From the NCBI GenBank assembly GCA_036720245.1, contig DAIMNI010000017.1:1-33470 (forward strand): a DNA stretch of 33,470 bases. Direction: 5' to 3'. The notes beneath the pieces were generated by a model that worked only from the letters and a program-made list of their open reading frames with translations, was not told where the DNA came from and did no database searches. The DNA is from JAAZMA01 sp036720245. GTDB lineage: Bacteria; Bacillota; Clostridia; Tissierellales; Tepidimicrobiaceae. This document shows positions 9,436 to 17,768 of the stretch, piece by piece; the stretch's first letter is position 1; every line of letters starts with the position of its first letter. The position numbers were made by a program, and so were the translations under genes.

Positions 9436-9454
9436 TATGACACCTCACTTAATA

Positions 9455-10039
9455 TTATTTACTTTTTTCTATTACTTCATCTATTATACCATAATTTTTA
9501 GCTTCTAGTGAAGTCATAAAGAAATCTCTATCTGAATCCTTAGCAATTTTTTCTAAAGGCTGACCAGTTCTTTCGCTTAGTATTTTATTTATAACTTCAC
9601 GAGTTTTAATAATCCTGTCAGCATGAATTCTAATATCCTCTGCCTGACCTTGCATGCCTCCCAAAGGTTGATGAATCAAAATTTCTGAATTAGGTAATGC
9701 AAATCTTTTGCCCTTTTCCCCAGCTGCCAATAAAAATGCACCCATACTTGCTGCCATTCCTATACATATAGTGGATACATCTGGTTTAATATATTGCATA
9801 GTATCATATATGGCAAAACCAGCCGTTATGGAGCCACCTGGGCTATTTATATATATTTGTATATCCTTATCTGGATTCTCAGCTTCTAAAAATAACAATT
9901 GTGCCACTATTAAATCAGCTGTTACATCATTTACTTCTCCCCCAAGAAAAATTATTCTTTCCTTAAGAAGTCTAGAATAAATATCATAGGATCTTTCTCC
10001 CCTATTGGTTTGTTCTACAACAACAGGAACTAAAGCCAT
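9455..10039 (-). CDS. clpP: ATP-dependent Clp protease proteolytic subunit ClpP
   Basis: A self-compartmentalised serine peptidase that forms tetradecamers and works with ClpX. The 194-residue chain carries the full catalytic triad: Ser98 in GMAASMG, His123 in LIHQPLGG and Asp172 in DSDRDFF. The ribosome binding site is AGGAGGGG. It starts 16 nt after tig ends and is followed closely by clpX. This tig-clpP-clpX order is common in clostridia and places a folding chaperone next to the degradation machine. Confidence 0.98.
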   Translation of the reverse strand: MALVPVVVEQTNRGERSYDIYSRLLKERIIFLGGEVNDVTADLIVAQLLFLEAENPDKDIQIYINSPGGSITAGFAIYDTMQYIKPDVSTICIGMAASMGAFLLAAGEKGKRFALPNSEILIHQPLGGMQGQAEDIRIHADRIIKTREVINKILSERTGQPLEKIAKDSDRDFFMTSLEAKNYGIIDEVIEKSK

Positions 10040-10055
10040 TTTTACCCCTCCTAAA

Positions 10056-11348
10056 CTAATCTATAAATTTAGCATTTAAAACCAAAAATTCTATGGTCTT
10101 GTCTCTGATTATACCCTTCTTTAGGTATTCTAAATCTCCATCTTTCATTTCTTCTTTGAATTTGTCTAAATCTTCGGCCGCATATTCCTCAGCTAATTTA
10201 TCTAATTCTTTATCTATATCTTCATCTGATACCTCTATTTCTTCCTCTTTTGATATAGCATCTAGTACTAAATCTGCTCTTACTTTTTCCTTAGCTGTGG
10301 GTTCTATTTGTGCCTTAAAATCTTCTAAATTGGAATTTGTAAATTGGAAATATTGTTCTAATTCTAAACCCTGCATTTGTAAACTATAGGTAAATTGTCT
10401 AATTTCGTTTTCTATTTGATTTTCTACCATTACTTCTGGTACATCTACTTTAGATAATTCTACTACCTTATCTACTACTGCATTTTCTGTTTCTGTTTTT
10501 TCTTTTTCTTTTATTTCTTTTTCTAACTTTTTCCTTAAATCTTCTTTGTACTCTTCTAAAGTATCAAATTCTGAAACATCTATAGCGAATTCATCATCTA
10601 ATACTGGCAATTCTTTTTCTTTTATTTCATGGATTGTTACTTTAAATAAAGCTTCTTTTCCCTTTAGACTTTCTTCAAAATAATCCTCTGGGAAGTTTAC
10701 CTTTACTTCTACTTCATCATTTTTTTTCTTTCCAATTAATTGCTCTTCAAAGCCTGGTATAAAAGTATTTGATCCTAATGTTAGTTCTTGATTTTCTGCA
10801 GTGCCACCTTCAAATTGTTCTCCATCTACATAGCCTTCATAGTCTATAGTAAGTATATCTCCTTTTTTAGTTTCCCTAGATTCTGCAACAATAATTCTGG
10901 CATTCATTTCTTGAACTGTTTTTAATTCCTTCTCTACATCTTCGTTACTTACATTATATTCTATTTTTTTAATTTCAAAATTTTTATAATCGCCCAATTC
11001 TACTTCTGGTTTGATTACAACCTCAGCTTTAACAACTACTGGTTTTCCCTTTTCTATATCTTCTACGTCTATTTCTGGATAACCTACAGGTTCTAATTTT
11101 AATTCGTCAATTGCCTCGTCATAGGCATCTGGTAATATACTATTTAACGCTTCTTCATAAAATACTTCTTTACCATAATTCATTTCAATAATTTTTCTAG
11201 GTACTTTTCCCTTTCTAAAACCTGGTACAACAAAGTAATTTCTATTTTTTAAATAGGCTTTTTGCACTGCATTTTCAAAATCCTTTTCGGAAATCTCTAT
11301 GGTGAAAAAAGCTTTGTTGTCTTCTTTCTTACTTAACACAGGGTTCAT
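10056..11348 (-). CDS. tig: Trigger factor
   Basis: A ribosome-bound chaperone and peptidyl-prolyl isomerase that receives nascent chains at the exit tunnel. The 430 residues show the ribosome-docking signature GFRKGKVP (43-50), an FKBP-type isomerase domain at about 150-240 (with GDILTIDYEGYVDGE and FIPGFEEQLIG), and an acidic helical C-terminal chaperone domain. The ribosome binding site is AAGGAGG. It is the first gene of the proteostasis operon, downstream of an extended -10 promoter at 11409-11437. Confidence 0.97.
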   Translation of the reverse strand: MNPVLSKKEDNKAFFTIEISEKDFENAVQKAYLKNRNYFVVPGFRKGKVPRKIIEMNYGKEVFYEEALNSILPDAYDEAIDELKLEPVGYPEIDVEDIEKGKPVVVKAEVVIKPEVELGDYKNFEIKKIEYNVSNEDVEKELKTVQEMNARIIVAESRETKKGDILTIDYEGYVDGEQFEGGTAENQELTLGSNTFIPGFEEQLIGKKKNDEVEVKVNFPEDYFEESLKGKEALFKVTIHEIKEKELPVLDDEFAIDVSEFDTLEEYKEDLRKKLEKEIKEKEKTETENAVVDKVVELSKVDVPEVMVENQIENEIRQFTYSLQMQGLELEQYFQFTNSNLEDFKAQIEPTAKEKVRADLVLDAISKEEEIEVSDEDIDKELDKLAEEYAAEDLDKFKEEMKDGDLEYLKKGIIRDKTIEFLVLNAKFID

Positions 11349-11408
11349 TATTTTTCCTCCTTAAATTCGTAATTTCTATTATATTATAGTAGTTTTCTGT
11401 ACTATAAA

Positions 11409-11437
11409 ATTATATCATAGTTTTAAATATTATCCAA
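11409..11437 (-). promoter_or_regulatory. Candidate promoter of the tig-clpP-clpX-lon-ysxC operon
   Basis: On the minus strand a TTGGAT -35-like box (11432-11437) and a TG-A-TATAAT extended -10 (TATAAT at 11409-11414) are separated by 17 bp. The -35 is poor (three of six consensus bases) but the extended -10 compensates. A second TATAAT closer to the gene has no usable -35. I see no CIRCE or CtsR-like site, although sites of this kind are easy to miss by eye. Confidence 0.5.
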
Positions 11438-11454
11438 TTTTAACTTAAAAAAAA

Positions 11455-11488
11455 TATAAATAAAAAACCAATGGCATACCATTGGTTT
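11455..11488 (-). terminator. Terminator of tRNA-Leu
   Basis: A perfect 10-bp stem (AAACCAATGG / CCATTGGTTT, 11465-11474 with 11479-11488) with a 4-nt loop, followed on the minus strand by TTTTTATTTAT. It lies just after the tRNA 3' end and before the tig promoter. Confidence 0.85.
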
Positions 11489-11491
11489 AAA

Positions 11492-11575
11492 TGGTGCGGG
11501 AGAGAGGTCTCGAACCCCCATGTCAATGACACTAGATCCTAAGTCTAGCGCGTCTGCCAATTCCGCCACTCCCGC
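11492..11575 (-). tRNA. tRNA-Leu (anticodon UAG)
   Basis: An 84-nt class II tRNA with a seven-bp acceptor stem GCGGGAG/CTCCCGC, discriminator A and an encoded 3' CCA (11492-11494). The anticodon stem CTAGA/TCTAG encloses the loop CTTAGGA, giving anticodon TAG, which reads CUA and other CUN leucine codons. A long variable arm (GTGTCATTGACAT) confirms the Leu type, and the T-arm contains GGTTCGAGACC. It has its own promoter and terminator. Confidence 0.97.
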
Positions 11576-11597
11576 ATAAAAAATTTCTTACTTTTAT

Positions 11598-11625
11598 ATT
11601 ATAACATTTAATTTCATCATGTCAA
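11598..11625 (-). promoter_or_regulatory. Promoter of tRNA-Leu
   Basis: A consensus TTGACA (11620-11625) and TATAAT (11598-11603) on the minus strand with a 16-bp spacer, about 23 bp upstream of the tRNA. It stands back to back with the plus-strand restriction-modification promoter. Confidence 0.85.
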
Positions 11626-11650
11626 TAGTATTTTAAAAATTCCCAAATTG

Positions 11651-11659
11651 TGATATAAT
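11651..11659 (+). promoter_or_regulatory. Extended -10 promoter of the small-protein/restriction-modification operon
   Basis: TG-A-TATAAT (TATAAT at 11654-11659) on the plus strand gives a predicted start near 11666. The -35 region (ttttaa) is poor. The predicted start lies only 3 nt before an in-frame ATG at 11669, which argues that the ATG at 11690, with its GGAGGTG ribosome binding site, is the true start of the first gene. Confidence 0.55.
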
Positions 11660-11689
11660 ATTGACAATATGGGACTTGGAGGTGCTAAT

Positions 11690-11899
11690 ATGAAAACTGT
11701 TTGGCAACATTTCTTAGAGGCAATAATATTTTTTATAGTTTTAGGGTTAATTTATAATATTGTAGGTAGAATCAATGTAATTATAGATCCTGAGACCAAA
11801 GGAACACTAGTTATAATAATTGCTGTAGCACTTTTGTTTTTATGGACCTTTGTGAAAATGAGGATTAATAGAAAAGATAAGGAAATGGAAGAAAAGTAA
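11690..11899 (+). CDS. Small two-helix membrane protein, unknown function
   Basis: A 69-residue protein with two hydrophobic segments (about residues 8-26 and 38-58) joined by a short polar loop containing DPETKG, and a highly charged C-terminal tail. I do not recognise a family. The start at 11690 has GGAGGTG seven nt upstream; an in-frame ATG at 11669 is probably upstream of, or at, the transcript start. It ends 12 nt before the restriction endonuclease, whose ribosome binding site overlaps this gene's stop region, so the two are very likely cotranscribed. The pairing may be fortuitous or may mean the protein belongs with the restriction system. Confidence 0.75.
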   Translation: MKTVWQHFLEAIIFFIVLGLIYNIVGRINVIIDPETKGTLVIIIAVALLFLWTFVKMRINRKDKEMEEK

Positions 11900-11911
11900 A
11901 GGAGATGAATC

Positions 11912-12682
11912 ATGAAATATGAAGATTTAATATTTAAAATGCCAGTAGAAAGCAAGCATTATAAAGAAGATTCTCAATTTATGATTGGCACCATAATGAG
12001 TATACTTGATGAAAGGATCGAACAAGGTAAAAATAAAATTGTTATTAATACAAATTTGAAACATGGCCTACCTTTAGAAAACATTAACAAAATTGCTGGT
12101 CCAATGATCGAGGCTTGGGCATATGAAGTATTTAGTGATATTTATGATGATGTAAATAATAAATATAATTTAATTAATGTTGAGGCACAAGAAAGGTTGG
12201 CGATGACAGATATTGTCCTACAATTTAAAAAGGAAAATAGATATATAACTGGAAGTGTGGATGTTAAAGCTACTTCTGAAGATATAGAGAGCTCTGGGAA
12301 AAGCCCAAATATAACATCCTTTAGTAGAATTAGAACTGCATATGTTGAAGATCCCGACTATATGTTTGTTATTTTAAGCATTAAACATAAGGTCTATTCA
12401 TCAAAAAATGAAGATACTATGTTAATTGATGGAATTATGGAAATAGTAGATTACAATGTATATGATTTAAAATACATTTCAGAAGAAGATCTTTCATATA
12501 ATCCAGCATTGGGCACTGGGCAAATTCAAATAAAAGATATTCATTATGTAGAAGTAGTGGATAGAACTGTCTGGGAGTTTTGTCAATTATTAGATGCTAA
12601 GTATTTGAATTCTTCTAAAAAGACTTTTGAGGATTGGTATGGGGAGGCATTAAAATGGGATTGGATAAAAACGAAAGATTAA
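11912..12682 (+). CDS. Type II restriction endonuclease, HpaI-like
   Basis: A 256-residue protein that I match, from memory, to the R.HpaI family (HpaI is about 254 residues and cuts GTT^AAC). Segments KHGLPLENINKIAGP and SGKSPNITSFSRIRTAYV resemble it strongly. A PD-(D/E)xK nuclease core fits: Asp100 in MTDIVL, then Asp117-Val-Lys119 in SVDVKAT, with Glu68 or Glu91 as a possible further metal ligand. The ribosome binding site AAAGGAG is well spaced. The gene precedes and overlaps the methyltransferase by 28 bp. There is no controller gene, so expression order must be balanced by translation. Specificity for GTTAAC is inference; the nuclease assignment is firmer because of the coupled methylase. 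Confidence 0.82.
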   Translation: MKYEDLIFKMPVESKHYKEDSQFMIGTIMSILDERIEQGKNKIVINTNLKHGLPLENINKIAGPMIEAWAYEVFSDIYDDVNNKYNLINVEAQERLAMTDIVLQFKKENRYITGSVDVKATSEDIESSGKSPNITSFSRIRTAYVEDPDYMFVILSIKHKVYSSKNEDTMLIDGIMEIVDYNVYDLKYISEEDLSYNPALGTGQIQIKDIHYVEVVDRTVWEFCQLLDAKYLNSSKKTFEDWYGEALKWDWIKTKD

Positions 12683-13599
12683 AAATTATTCATGGGGATG
12701 CCATAGAAGAACTGAAAAAAATACCAAATGAATCAATTGATTTAATTGTTACTGATCCTCCATATAATTTAAATAAAGATTATGGAGAATCAAAAGATAA
12801 TTTATTCCATGATGAATATTTAGAACTTAGTCGAAAATGGCTAAAAGAAGCCCATAGAATATTAAAGAAAGATGGTACCATATATATTTTTATGGGAATG
12901 AGATATATTTCTTATATTTATATGATACTAGAAGAAGAACTTAATATGCATTTCAATTCATGGATAGTGTGGCACTATACACAAGGAATTGGTAAAACTA
13001 AAGGATTTAGTCCAAGGCATGATGATATTTTAATGTTTACTAAATCAGAAAATTTCACCTTTAATCTTGATGATATTAGAATTCCTCAAAAATATTATAG
13101 AAGTGTAAATAATATGCGTGGAGCAAACCCTGGTAATGTCTGGGAATTCTCTCATATGCACTATTGCAATAAAAATAGAAAAAAGCATCCAACTCAAAAG
13201 CCGGAAGCTATTTATGAAAGAATAATTTTAGCAAGTTCTAATGAAGGAGATGTAGTCTTAGACTGCTTTGTAGGCTCAGGAACTGCCTTAAGGGTATGCC
13301 AGCAATTAAATCGAAAATGTATTGGTATTGATAATAATTTAGACTATATAAATATGTGTAAAGAAAGATTGGCTGAACCTTTTATTAGTTTTGATAGTAT
13401 TGATGAAAGAATGAAAAGAATACCTAATGATTTAAACGATCCACATTATAGAAATGAATATATTGAAAATCATATTAAATGGTTTTTAAAAAACCATGAT
13501 GGAGAGATCAAAGATTTTTTGAAAAAGGTAGATGAGAAATATAAAGAAAAAAGTTCTCCCTATGAACAATTAGAAATCTTTAATTTATTAAAAAGATAA
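12655..13599 (+). CDS. Beta-class DNA adenine-N6 methyltransferase (HpaI-type modification enzyme)
   Basis: Protects host DNA from the adjacent endonuclease by methylating adenine in the target. Motif order is beta-class: catalytic DPPY first (residues 34-37), then the target-recognition region, then HPTQKP (178-183) and the SAM-binding FVGSGT (205-210). DPPY favours N6-adenine. I chose the ATG at 12655 (314 residues) because GGGGAGG lies seven nt upstream; an in-frame ATG at 12634 has no such site. It overlaps the endonuclease gene by 28 bp in another frame. Its stop codon lies in the left arm of the palindrome at 13593-13643. Confidence 0.93.
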   Translation: MGLDKNERLKIIHGDAIEELKKIPNESIDLIVTDPPYNLNKDYGESKDNLFHDEYLELSRKWLKEAHRILKKDGTIYIFMGMRYISYIYMILEEELNMHFNSWIVWHYTQGIGKTKGFSPRHDDILMFTKSENFTFNLDDIRIPQKYYRSVNNMRGANPGNVWEFSHMHYCNKNRKKHPTQKPEAIYERIILASSNEGDVVLDCFVGSGTALRVCQQLNRKCIGIDNNLDYINMCKERLAEPFISFDSIDERMKRIPNDLNDPHYRNEYIENHIKWFLKNHDGEIKDFLKKVDEKYKEKSSPYEQLEIFNLLKR

Positions 13600-13643
13600 A
13601 AATGCGCCAGCGAGAACCGTCCCCGCTGGCGCATTTTTATCTT
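13593..13643. terminator. Perfect 20-bp inverted repeat, bidirectional terminator, REP-like
   Basis: Arms 13593-13612 and 13624-13643 are perfect reverse complements of 20 bp, with an 11-nt loop AGAACCGTCCC. The left arm holds the methyltransferase stop (13597-13599) and the right arm holds the permease stop (13637-13639), so the two TAA codons pair with each other. A GC-rich core flanked by A5/T5 makes it a terminator in both directions. The loop plus closing bases read GGGGACGGTTCT on the minus strand, a motif I associate with repetitive palindromes linked to REP-type (IS200-like) transposases in clostridia. That link is from memory and untested. Confidence 0.85.
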
Positions 13644-16600
13644 GATAAACTTCTTATATTTTCCACTGGATATTTACTAGTAATACTTCTACTGGGCATA
13701 TAATATATCAATACTGTTATAATGAAATATATTATACATAATACTAAATGTAGTGTCCAAGGATAATCCATTAGTTTGTAAGTGAATATATCTTCCATAT
13801 ACCCAGCAAATCCTACTGAAAATCCTGCCAAATTTCCTATGGATGTAAAGAATAATATTAAAAATAGTATTAGATGGATAATTATTAGGGATAATAATCC
13901 TACTATTATACCTAATTTTATATAATACTTAGAAAATTCTTCCCTTGTAACTCCCATAGATTGTAGTATTCCTATTCTATTTCTATCCTGTTCCATTTTA
14001 GATGCCATTGTATTATATAATATGATTAAGGCTATGGCTGCTGCTGTAGCTCCTAATAGGGATACTATAAGGGCATTATTAAAAGCCTCATAATATATTT
14101 TAGAATTACTTTCCTTATAATTATATAATGTATAGCCTTTATCTATGGCATAAGATAGTAATTTTGAGTTCAGTATTACATCTGTATCCATAGAATCTGT
14201 ATTTATATAGCAAAGAGTACGTCCAAAACTATAGGGATAACCTGCATTTATCATAGTTTCTAAATGCCTTACTTCTCCATATTCTCCTAGGCCATGTTTA
14301 GAACGAGGATATATGGATTCCATACCATTAAGTGAGCTAATTACCACATAGGGGGCCACATTATTAGAAAATGGCCAAAGTCCCTCTTTTGGTAAATAAT
14401 GAATAATTCCTCCTACTTTAAAATCTATAGTCTTATAAGAGGAAATGTAGGTTTCCCCTTCTACTGCTTCTAAATCTGCAGATAAAGAAATAATATCTCC
14501 CGCTTTTATATAATCCTGTTTCTTATAATAATCCTTATATCTAGAATTATAGGAAATATCATAGGCACCACTAGTTTCAAATAGCCATTTCATTCTATTT
14601 TCTTCATTAGTAGTATCTACTACTTTTTTCTTGGGAAAACGATTTATTTCTACATTTTCATTTCCCGGGTAATACATAGGAATCATTAATATAATCTCTT
14701 CTCCATTAATAAATGCTTTTTCGTCAACTTTCCCCTCATTTATCATAGATTTAAACTTTTCAAATTGTTTGGAATTCTTGTCTTTTGCATCTATGGCAAA
14801 AGTTTTAGTATAAAAGGCATTGCTTAGATATTCATCTCTTTCGCTTAAATCCGCATTGTATTTACTAAAATGACCCTTTAAAAGTTCTGTAGGTAATAGT
14901 TCCTCATAGGTATTTAGAATTTCATTATCTTCTATGCCTTCATACCAAAGGAAAGTCTGTTTTCCTACTTTATACATTTCTGTAGACTCTACTCCTTGAA
15001 ATTCCTTTAATTCACTTTGAATTATAGGAAATTCCCTTTGCCTTTCTCCAAATATAGCCTCCATTACATAATCTGGTCTATTATTTTTTATAACAGTTTC
15101 TCTATAATTATTGAAGGAAAAATAGCCTAACATTATAGCAGATAATAATATGGTAATGGATATAAAAGAAATCCCAAAGGATATTAGCGCTTTGTTTTTA
15201 TTTAATTTTAAATAATCCCAATTTAAATCAGAAAAAGATTTACGCCGAATTTCTATATCTTTTTTGGTTTTAGTTTTCTTATGTTTAGGTGATTTTTCCA
15301 TAGTACCTACTAATGGAATTTTTATAGCATATATAGTGGGTATTGCCATACCTATAAATAATGCTAAAATTCCTGCCACTAGACCTAGTAGAAATAATTT
15401 AGGCTGTACATAAAACTGAAGATTTCTACCACCAAATTTATTTAGTCCAAATATAATTCCAGCTGCAGCTCCAAATCCTACTGGTAATCCAATTAATAGT
15501 CCATATTTTAAGAAATATAGGGCCTCATAAAATAGCATTTGAATAATTTGATTTTTAGTAGCACCTATGGATTTTAATAATACTATTTTCCTAGACCTTC
15601 TCTTCATCTGAGTTAAAAATATTTGAAATATAGCTAGTGCTGTGGCTATAAAAATTACTGCTATAATAATTAACGCTAAATAATATTCAGTAGTACCTAT
15701 AATATCAGGATAGGAAAAAGTATTTTTTCTAAAATTAGCAGTATTTACCTCTAATTTGCCTTCTACTATTTTAGCTCCTTCTAAGGATGTATCTTCCCAA
15801 TCCTCAGGTTCCCTTTCTACAACCCAAGTTTTAAGCCCATTTAAAGCGCTTTCTACTTCCTGATCTGAAGCTCCATAAAGCCACATCCAAAACCAAAAGT
15901 CTATTCCTGCATTTTCGTCATATTCCTCATCTATAATCCTATTTGGATAATTATCCTTTAATCTATTATATAGATCTTCTTCTAGGGATTTGGATTCTAA
16001 AAATATATTGTAATTTTCCATTTTAAATTCTGAAAAATCTTCTATACTATTATTGTAGAATACATCTAAATAAATATCCCCTGCCTCTTCCGTTATAAAA
16101 GCATTTGGGGAACTATATCCATCTAAATCCCATTTATCAGTATAATCTTGTAAAATTCCTACTATTTCAAATTCCCTTTTAATTATAACCTTTTGATTAG
16201 TTAAACACCCTGTCTCCCTTATAAGATCAGGATAACAATCCCCACCTTCTGGATAATAAAAGAAATAATCATTAGAAACTACTATGGTAGCATCCCCAAT
16301 ATTTTCAAAGGGAGTTTCGTGATGTTGTAAATAATCTGGATATACCCCTTTTTCATAAAATTCTTTATTTAAATCCATAATATAGGGTCCTACATCGCCA
16401 TCCACAGTTTCAATTACAATATCTACCCCTATTTTTTGGCCTATTTCCAAATCCATGCCCATGCTACTCATTTGCTGTAATTCTATCATTATTTCATTGT
16501 CCTTTTCAGGATAGCGTCCTTTATAGAAAGAAAATCTTCCCATTTCTAATAATTCTTCATTAAAAGTTCCTATGGTTCCTACTTTATCTGAAGCACCTAT

Positions 16601-16858
16601 TATATTAGTTACTCCAATTTTATCTATAGTTTCTTCTTTTTTTAGCTTTTCTAAGGTAGATATATCTCCATCTAAATAAGCAGCATGCCAACTACCATAT
16701 AAATCAAATTGTTGTTCTGCCTTTGTTTTTTCCACACTAGCCTGAAAAGTAGTGGAAATTACTATAAAAACAAAAGCCAATATTATAACTATTTTAATTA
16801 AAAGTGTATCTTTTTGTCTTCCCTTTAAGCCTGTTTTAGCAATATCTTTTATTTTCAT
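13637..16858 (-). CDS. ABC transporter permease, MacB/FtsX family
   Basis: A 1073-residue membrane protein that would pair with the ATPase encoded just upstream. An N-terminal membrane helix (about 20-40) is followed by a large extracytoplasmic domain. Next comes an FtsX domain with three helices containing LLKSIGATKNQI, a further helix with a second large extracytoplasmic domain, and a C-terminal FtsX domain containing ILQSMGVTREEF. This duplicated architecture matches MacB-like and lipoprotein- or peptide-exporting permeases rather than importers. Substrate is unknown; no antibiotic-resistance, bacteriocin or two-component gene adjoins it to help. The ribosome binding site is AGGTGAGG. It is separated from the ATPase gene by 130 bp holding a repeat and a hairpin. 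Confidence 0.88.
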   Translation of the reverse strand: MKIKDIAKTGLKGRQKDTLLIKIVIILAFVFIVISTTFQASVEKTKAEQQFDLYGSWHAAYLDGDISTLEKLKKEETIDKIGVTNIIGASDKVGTIGTFNEELLEMGRFSFYKGRYPEKDNEIMIELQQMSSMGMDLEIGQKIGVDIVIETVDGDVGPYIMDLNKEFYEKGVYPDYLQHHETPFENIGDATIVVSNDYFFYYPEGGDCYPDLIRETGCLTNQKVIIKREFEIVGILQDYTDKWDLDGYSSPNAFITEEAGDIYLDVFYNNSIEDFSEFKMENYNIFLESKSLEEDLYNRLKDNYPNRIIDEEYDENAGIDFWFWMWLYGASDQEVESALNGLKTWVVEREPEDWEDTSLEGAKIVEGKLEVNTANFRKNTFSYPDIIGTTEYYLALIIIAVIFIATALAIFQIFLTQMKRRSRKIVLLKSIGATKNQIIQMLFYEALYFLKYGLLIGLPVGFGAAAGIIFGLNKFGGRNLQFYVQPKLFLLGLVAGILALFIGMAIPTIYAIKIPLVGTMEKSPKHKKTKTKKDIEIRRKSFSDLNWDYLKLNKNKALISFGISFISITILLSAIMLGYFSFNNYRETVIKNNRPDYVMEAIFGERQREFPIIQSELKEFQGVESTEMYKVGKQTFLWYEGIEDNEILNTYEELLPTELLKGHFSKYNADLSERDEYLSNAFYTKTFAIDAKDKNSKQFEKFKSMINEGKVDEKAFINGEEIILMIPMYYPGNENVEINRFPKKKVVDTTNEENRMKWLFETSGAYDISYNSRYKDYYKKQDYIKAGDIISLSADLEAVEGETYISSYKTIDFKVGGIIHYLPKEGLWPFSNNVAPYVVISSLNGMESIYPRSKHGLGEYGEVRHLETMINAGYPYSFGRTLCYINTDSMDTDVILNSKLLSYAIDKGYTLYNYKESNSKIYYEAFNNALIVSLLGATAAAIALIILYNTMASKMEQDRNRIGILQSMGVTREEFSKYYIKLGIIVGLLSLIIIHLILFLILFFTSIGNLAGFSVGFAGYMEDIFTYKLMDYPWTLHLVLCIIYFIITVLIYYMPSRSITSKYPVENIRSLSR

Positions 16859-16890
16859 ATCCTCACCTGCCTTGTTGTATTTTTAAACTT

Positions 16891-16912
16891 GAGATTCTTC
16901 GCTGACGCTCAG
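16891..16912 (+). repeat. Dispersed GAGAT(C/T)CTTCGC intergenic repeat, copy 2 (partial)
   Basis: GAGATTCTTCGCTGACGCTCAG resembles the copies at 4911-4939 and 28412-28439 but loses its GGATGACA end and runs into the hairpin at 16914-16961. It lies within the ABC exporter operon. Confidence 0.6.
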
Positions 16913-16913
16913 A

Positions 16914-16961
16914 TAAGCAGGGAGCCGAAATCATGTTTTTTGATTTCGTGCTCATCGCTTA
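16914..16961. repeat. Imperfect inverted repeat inside the ABC exporter operon
   Basis: Arms about 16914-16933 and 16941-16961 can pair through GAAATCA/TGATTTC and GAGC/GCTC, extended by TAAGC/GCTTA with mismatches, around a T-rich loop. There is no T-tract after it on the minus strand, so it looks like an RNA-processing or stability structure, or repeat debris, rather than a terminator. Confidence 0.5.
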
Positions 16962-16988
16962 GTTTCTTCATCAATGACAGAGGTGTAA

Positions 16989-17678
16989 CTAGGAAGTTAG
17001 ACTGTTCTTTATAGATGTAATTCTTCCATTGGTAATGGTTACAATTCTATCTGCCTCTTTTGCAATATCCATATCATGAGTTACAAGTATTATAGTTTGT
17101 CCAAATTTTTCAGCAGATTCCTTCATTAGATTTAGTACTTCGTTTCCAGTATCCTCATCTAGATTTCCCGTTGGTTCATCTGCTAAAACTATAGCAGGTT
17201 TAGATACCAAAGCTCTAGCAATGGCAACTCTTTGTCTTTCGCCACCAGATAATTCATCAGGATAATAATTAAGCTTGTCTCCTATGTCTAAAGTATCTAT
17301 TACATCATTAAAATGTTCCATATCTGGGTCTTTATTATCTAGGTAAATGGGCATTAAAATATTTTCCACCACAGTATGTTCTTGTAATAGATTAAAGGAT
17401 TGGAATACAAAGCCAATTCTTCTCCTTCGTAAAACTGCCAATTCCTTGTCCTTTAAATCAAAAACTGACTCTCCTTCTAAATAAAGTTTCCCACTAGTAG
17501 GTTTGTCCAATCCACCTAGTATATGTAATAAGGTAGATTTACCTGAACCAGATTTCCCAATTATAGCATAAAATATCCCCTCTTCAATTTCCAAATTACA
17601 ATCCTTTAAAGCCTCTACTGCCAAATCCCCCTTTCCATAAGTTTTGTAAATATTTTCTGTTTTAAGTATAGTAGCCAT
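16989..17678 (-). CDS. ABC transporter ATP-binding protein, LolD/MacB type
   Basis: A 229-residue nucleotide-binding subunit that powers the FtsX-type permease downstream. It has Walker A GKSGSGKS (41-48), the Q-loop in FVFQSFNLL, the signature LSGGERQRVAIARAL, Walker B IVLADEPTGNLD and the H-loop in VTHDMD. The NLD after the Walker B and the short length are typical of the LolD/MacB/FtsE subfamily. The ribosome binding site AAGGGGG is directly upstream. The terminator at 17698-17727 separates it from the opp operon; the AT-rich run after that terminator contains a TATAAT but no convincing -35. Confidence 0.93.
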   Translation of the reverse strand: MATILKTENIYKTYGKGDLAVEALKDCNLEIEEGIFYAIIGKSGSGKSTLLHILGGLDKPTSGKLYLEGESVFDLKDKELAVLRRRRIGFVFQSFNLLQEHTVVENILMPIYLDNKDPDMEHFNDVIDTLDIGDKLNYYPDELSGGERQRVAIARALVSKPAIVLADEPTGNLDEDTGNEVLNLMKESAEKFGQTIILVTHDMDIAKEADRIVTITNGRITSIKNSLTS

Positions 17679-17697
17679 AACTTGCCCCCTTTATATT

Positions 17698-17727
17698 ATA
17701 AAAAAATCGGCACTAAATAAGTGCCGA
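17698..17727 (-). terminator. Terminator of the opp operon
   Basis: A perfect 8-bp stem (TCGGCACT / AGTGCCGA, 17707-17714 with 17720-17727), a 5-nt loop and a run of six or more T on the minus strand. It follows the small membrane-protein gene at the end of the opp operon. Confidence 0.88.
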
Positions 17728-17768
17728 CTTAAAGCATTTTTATCCGCTCTAAATATTAAAGCTCCATA

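Noticed and set aside
12634..12655. The longer methyltransferase start at 12634.
   Set aside because: The ATG at 12655 has a GGGGAGG site seven nt upstream, which would be inside the gene if the longer start were used.
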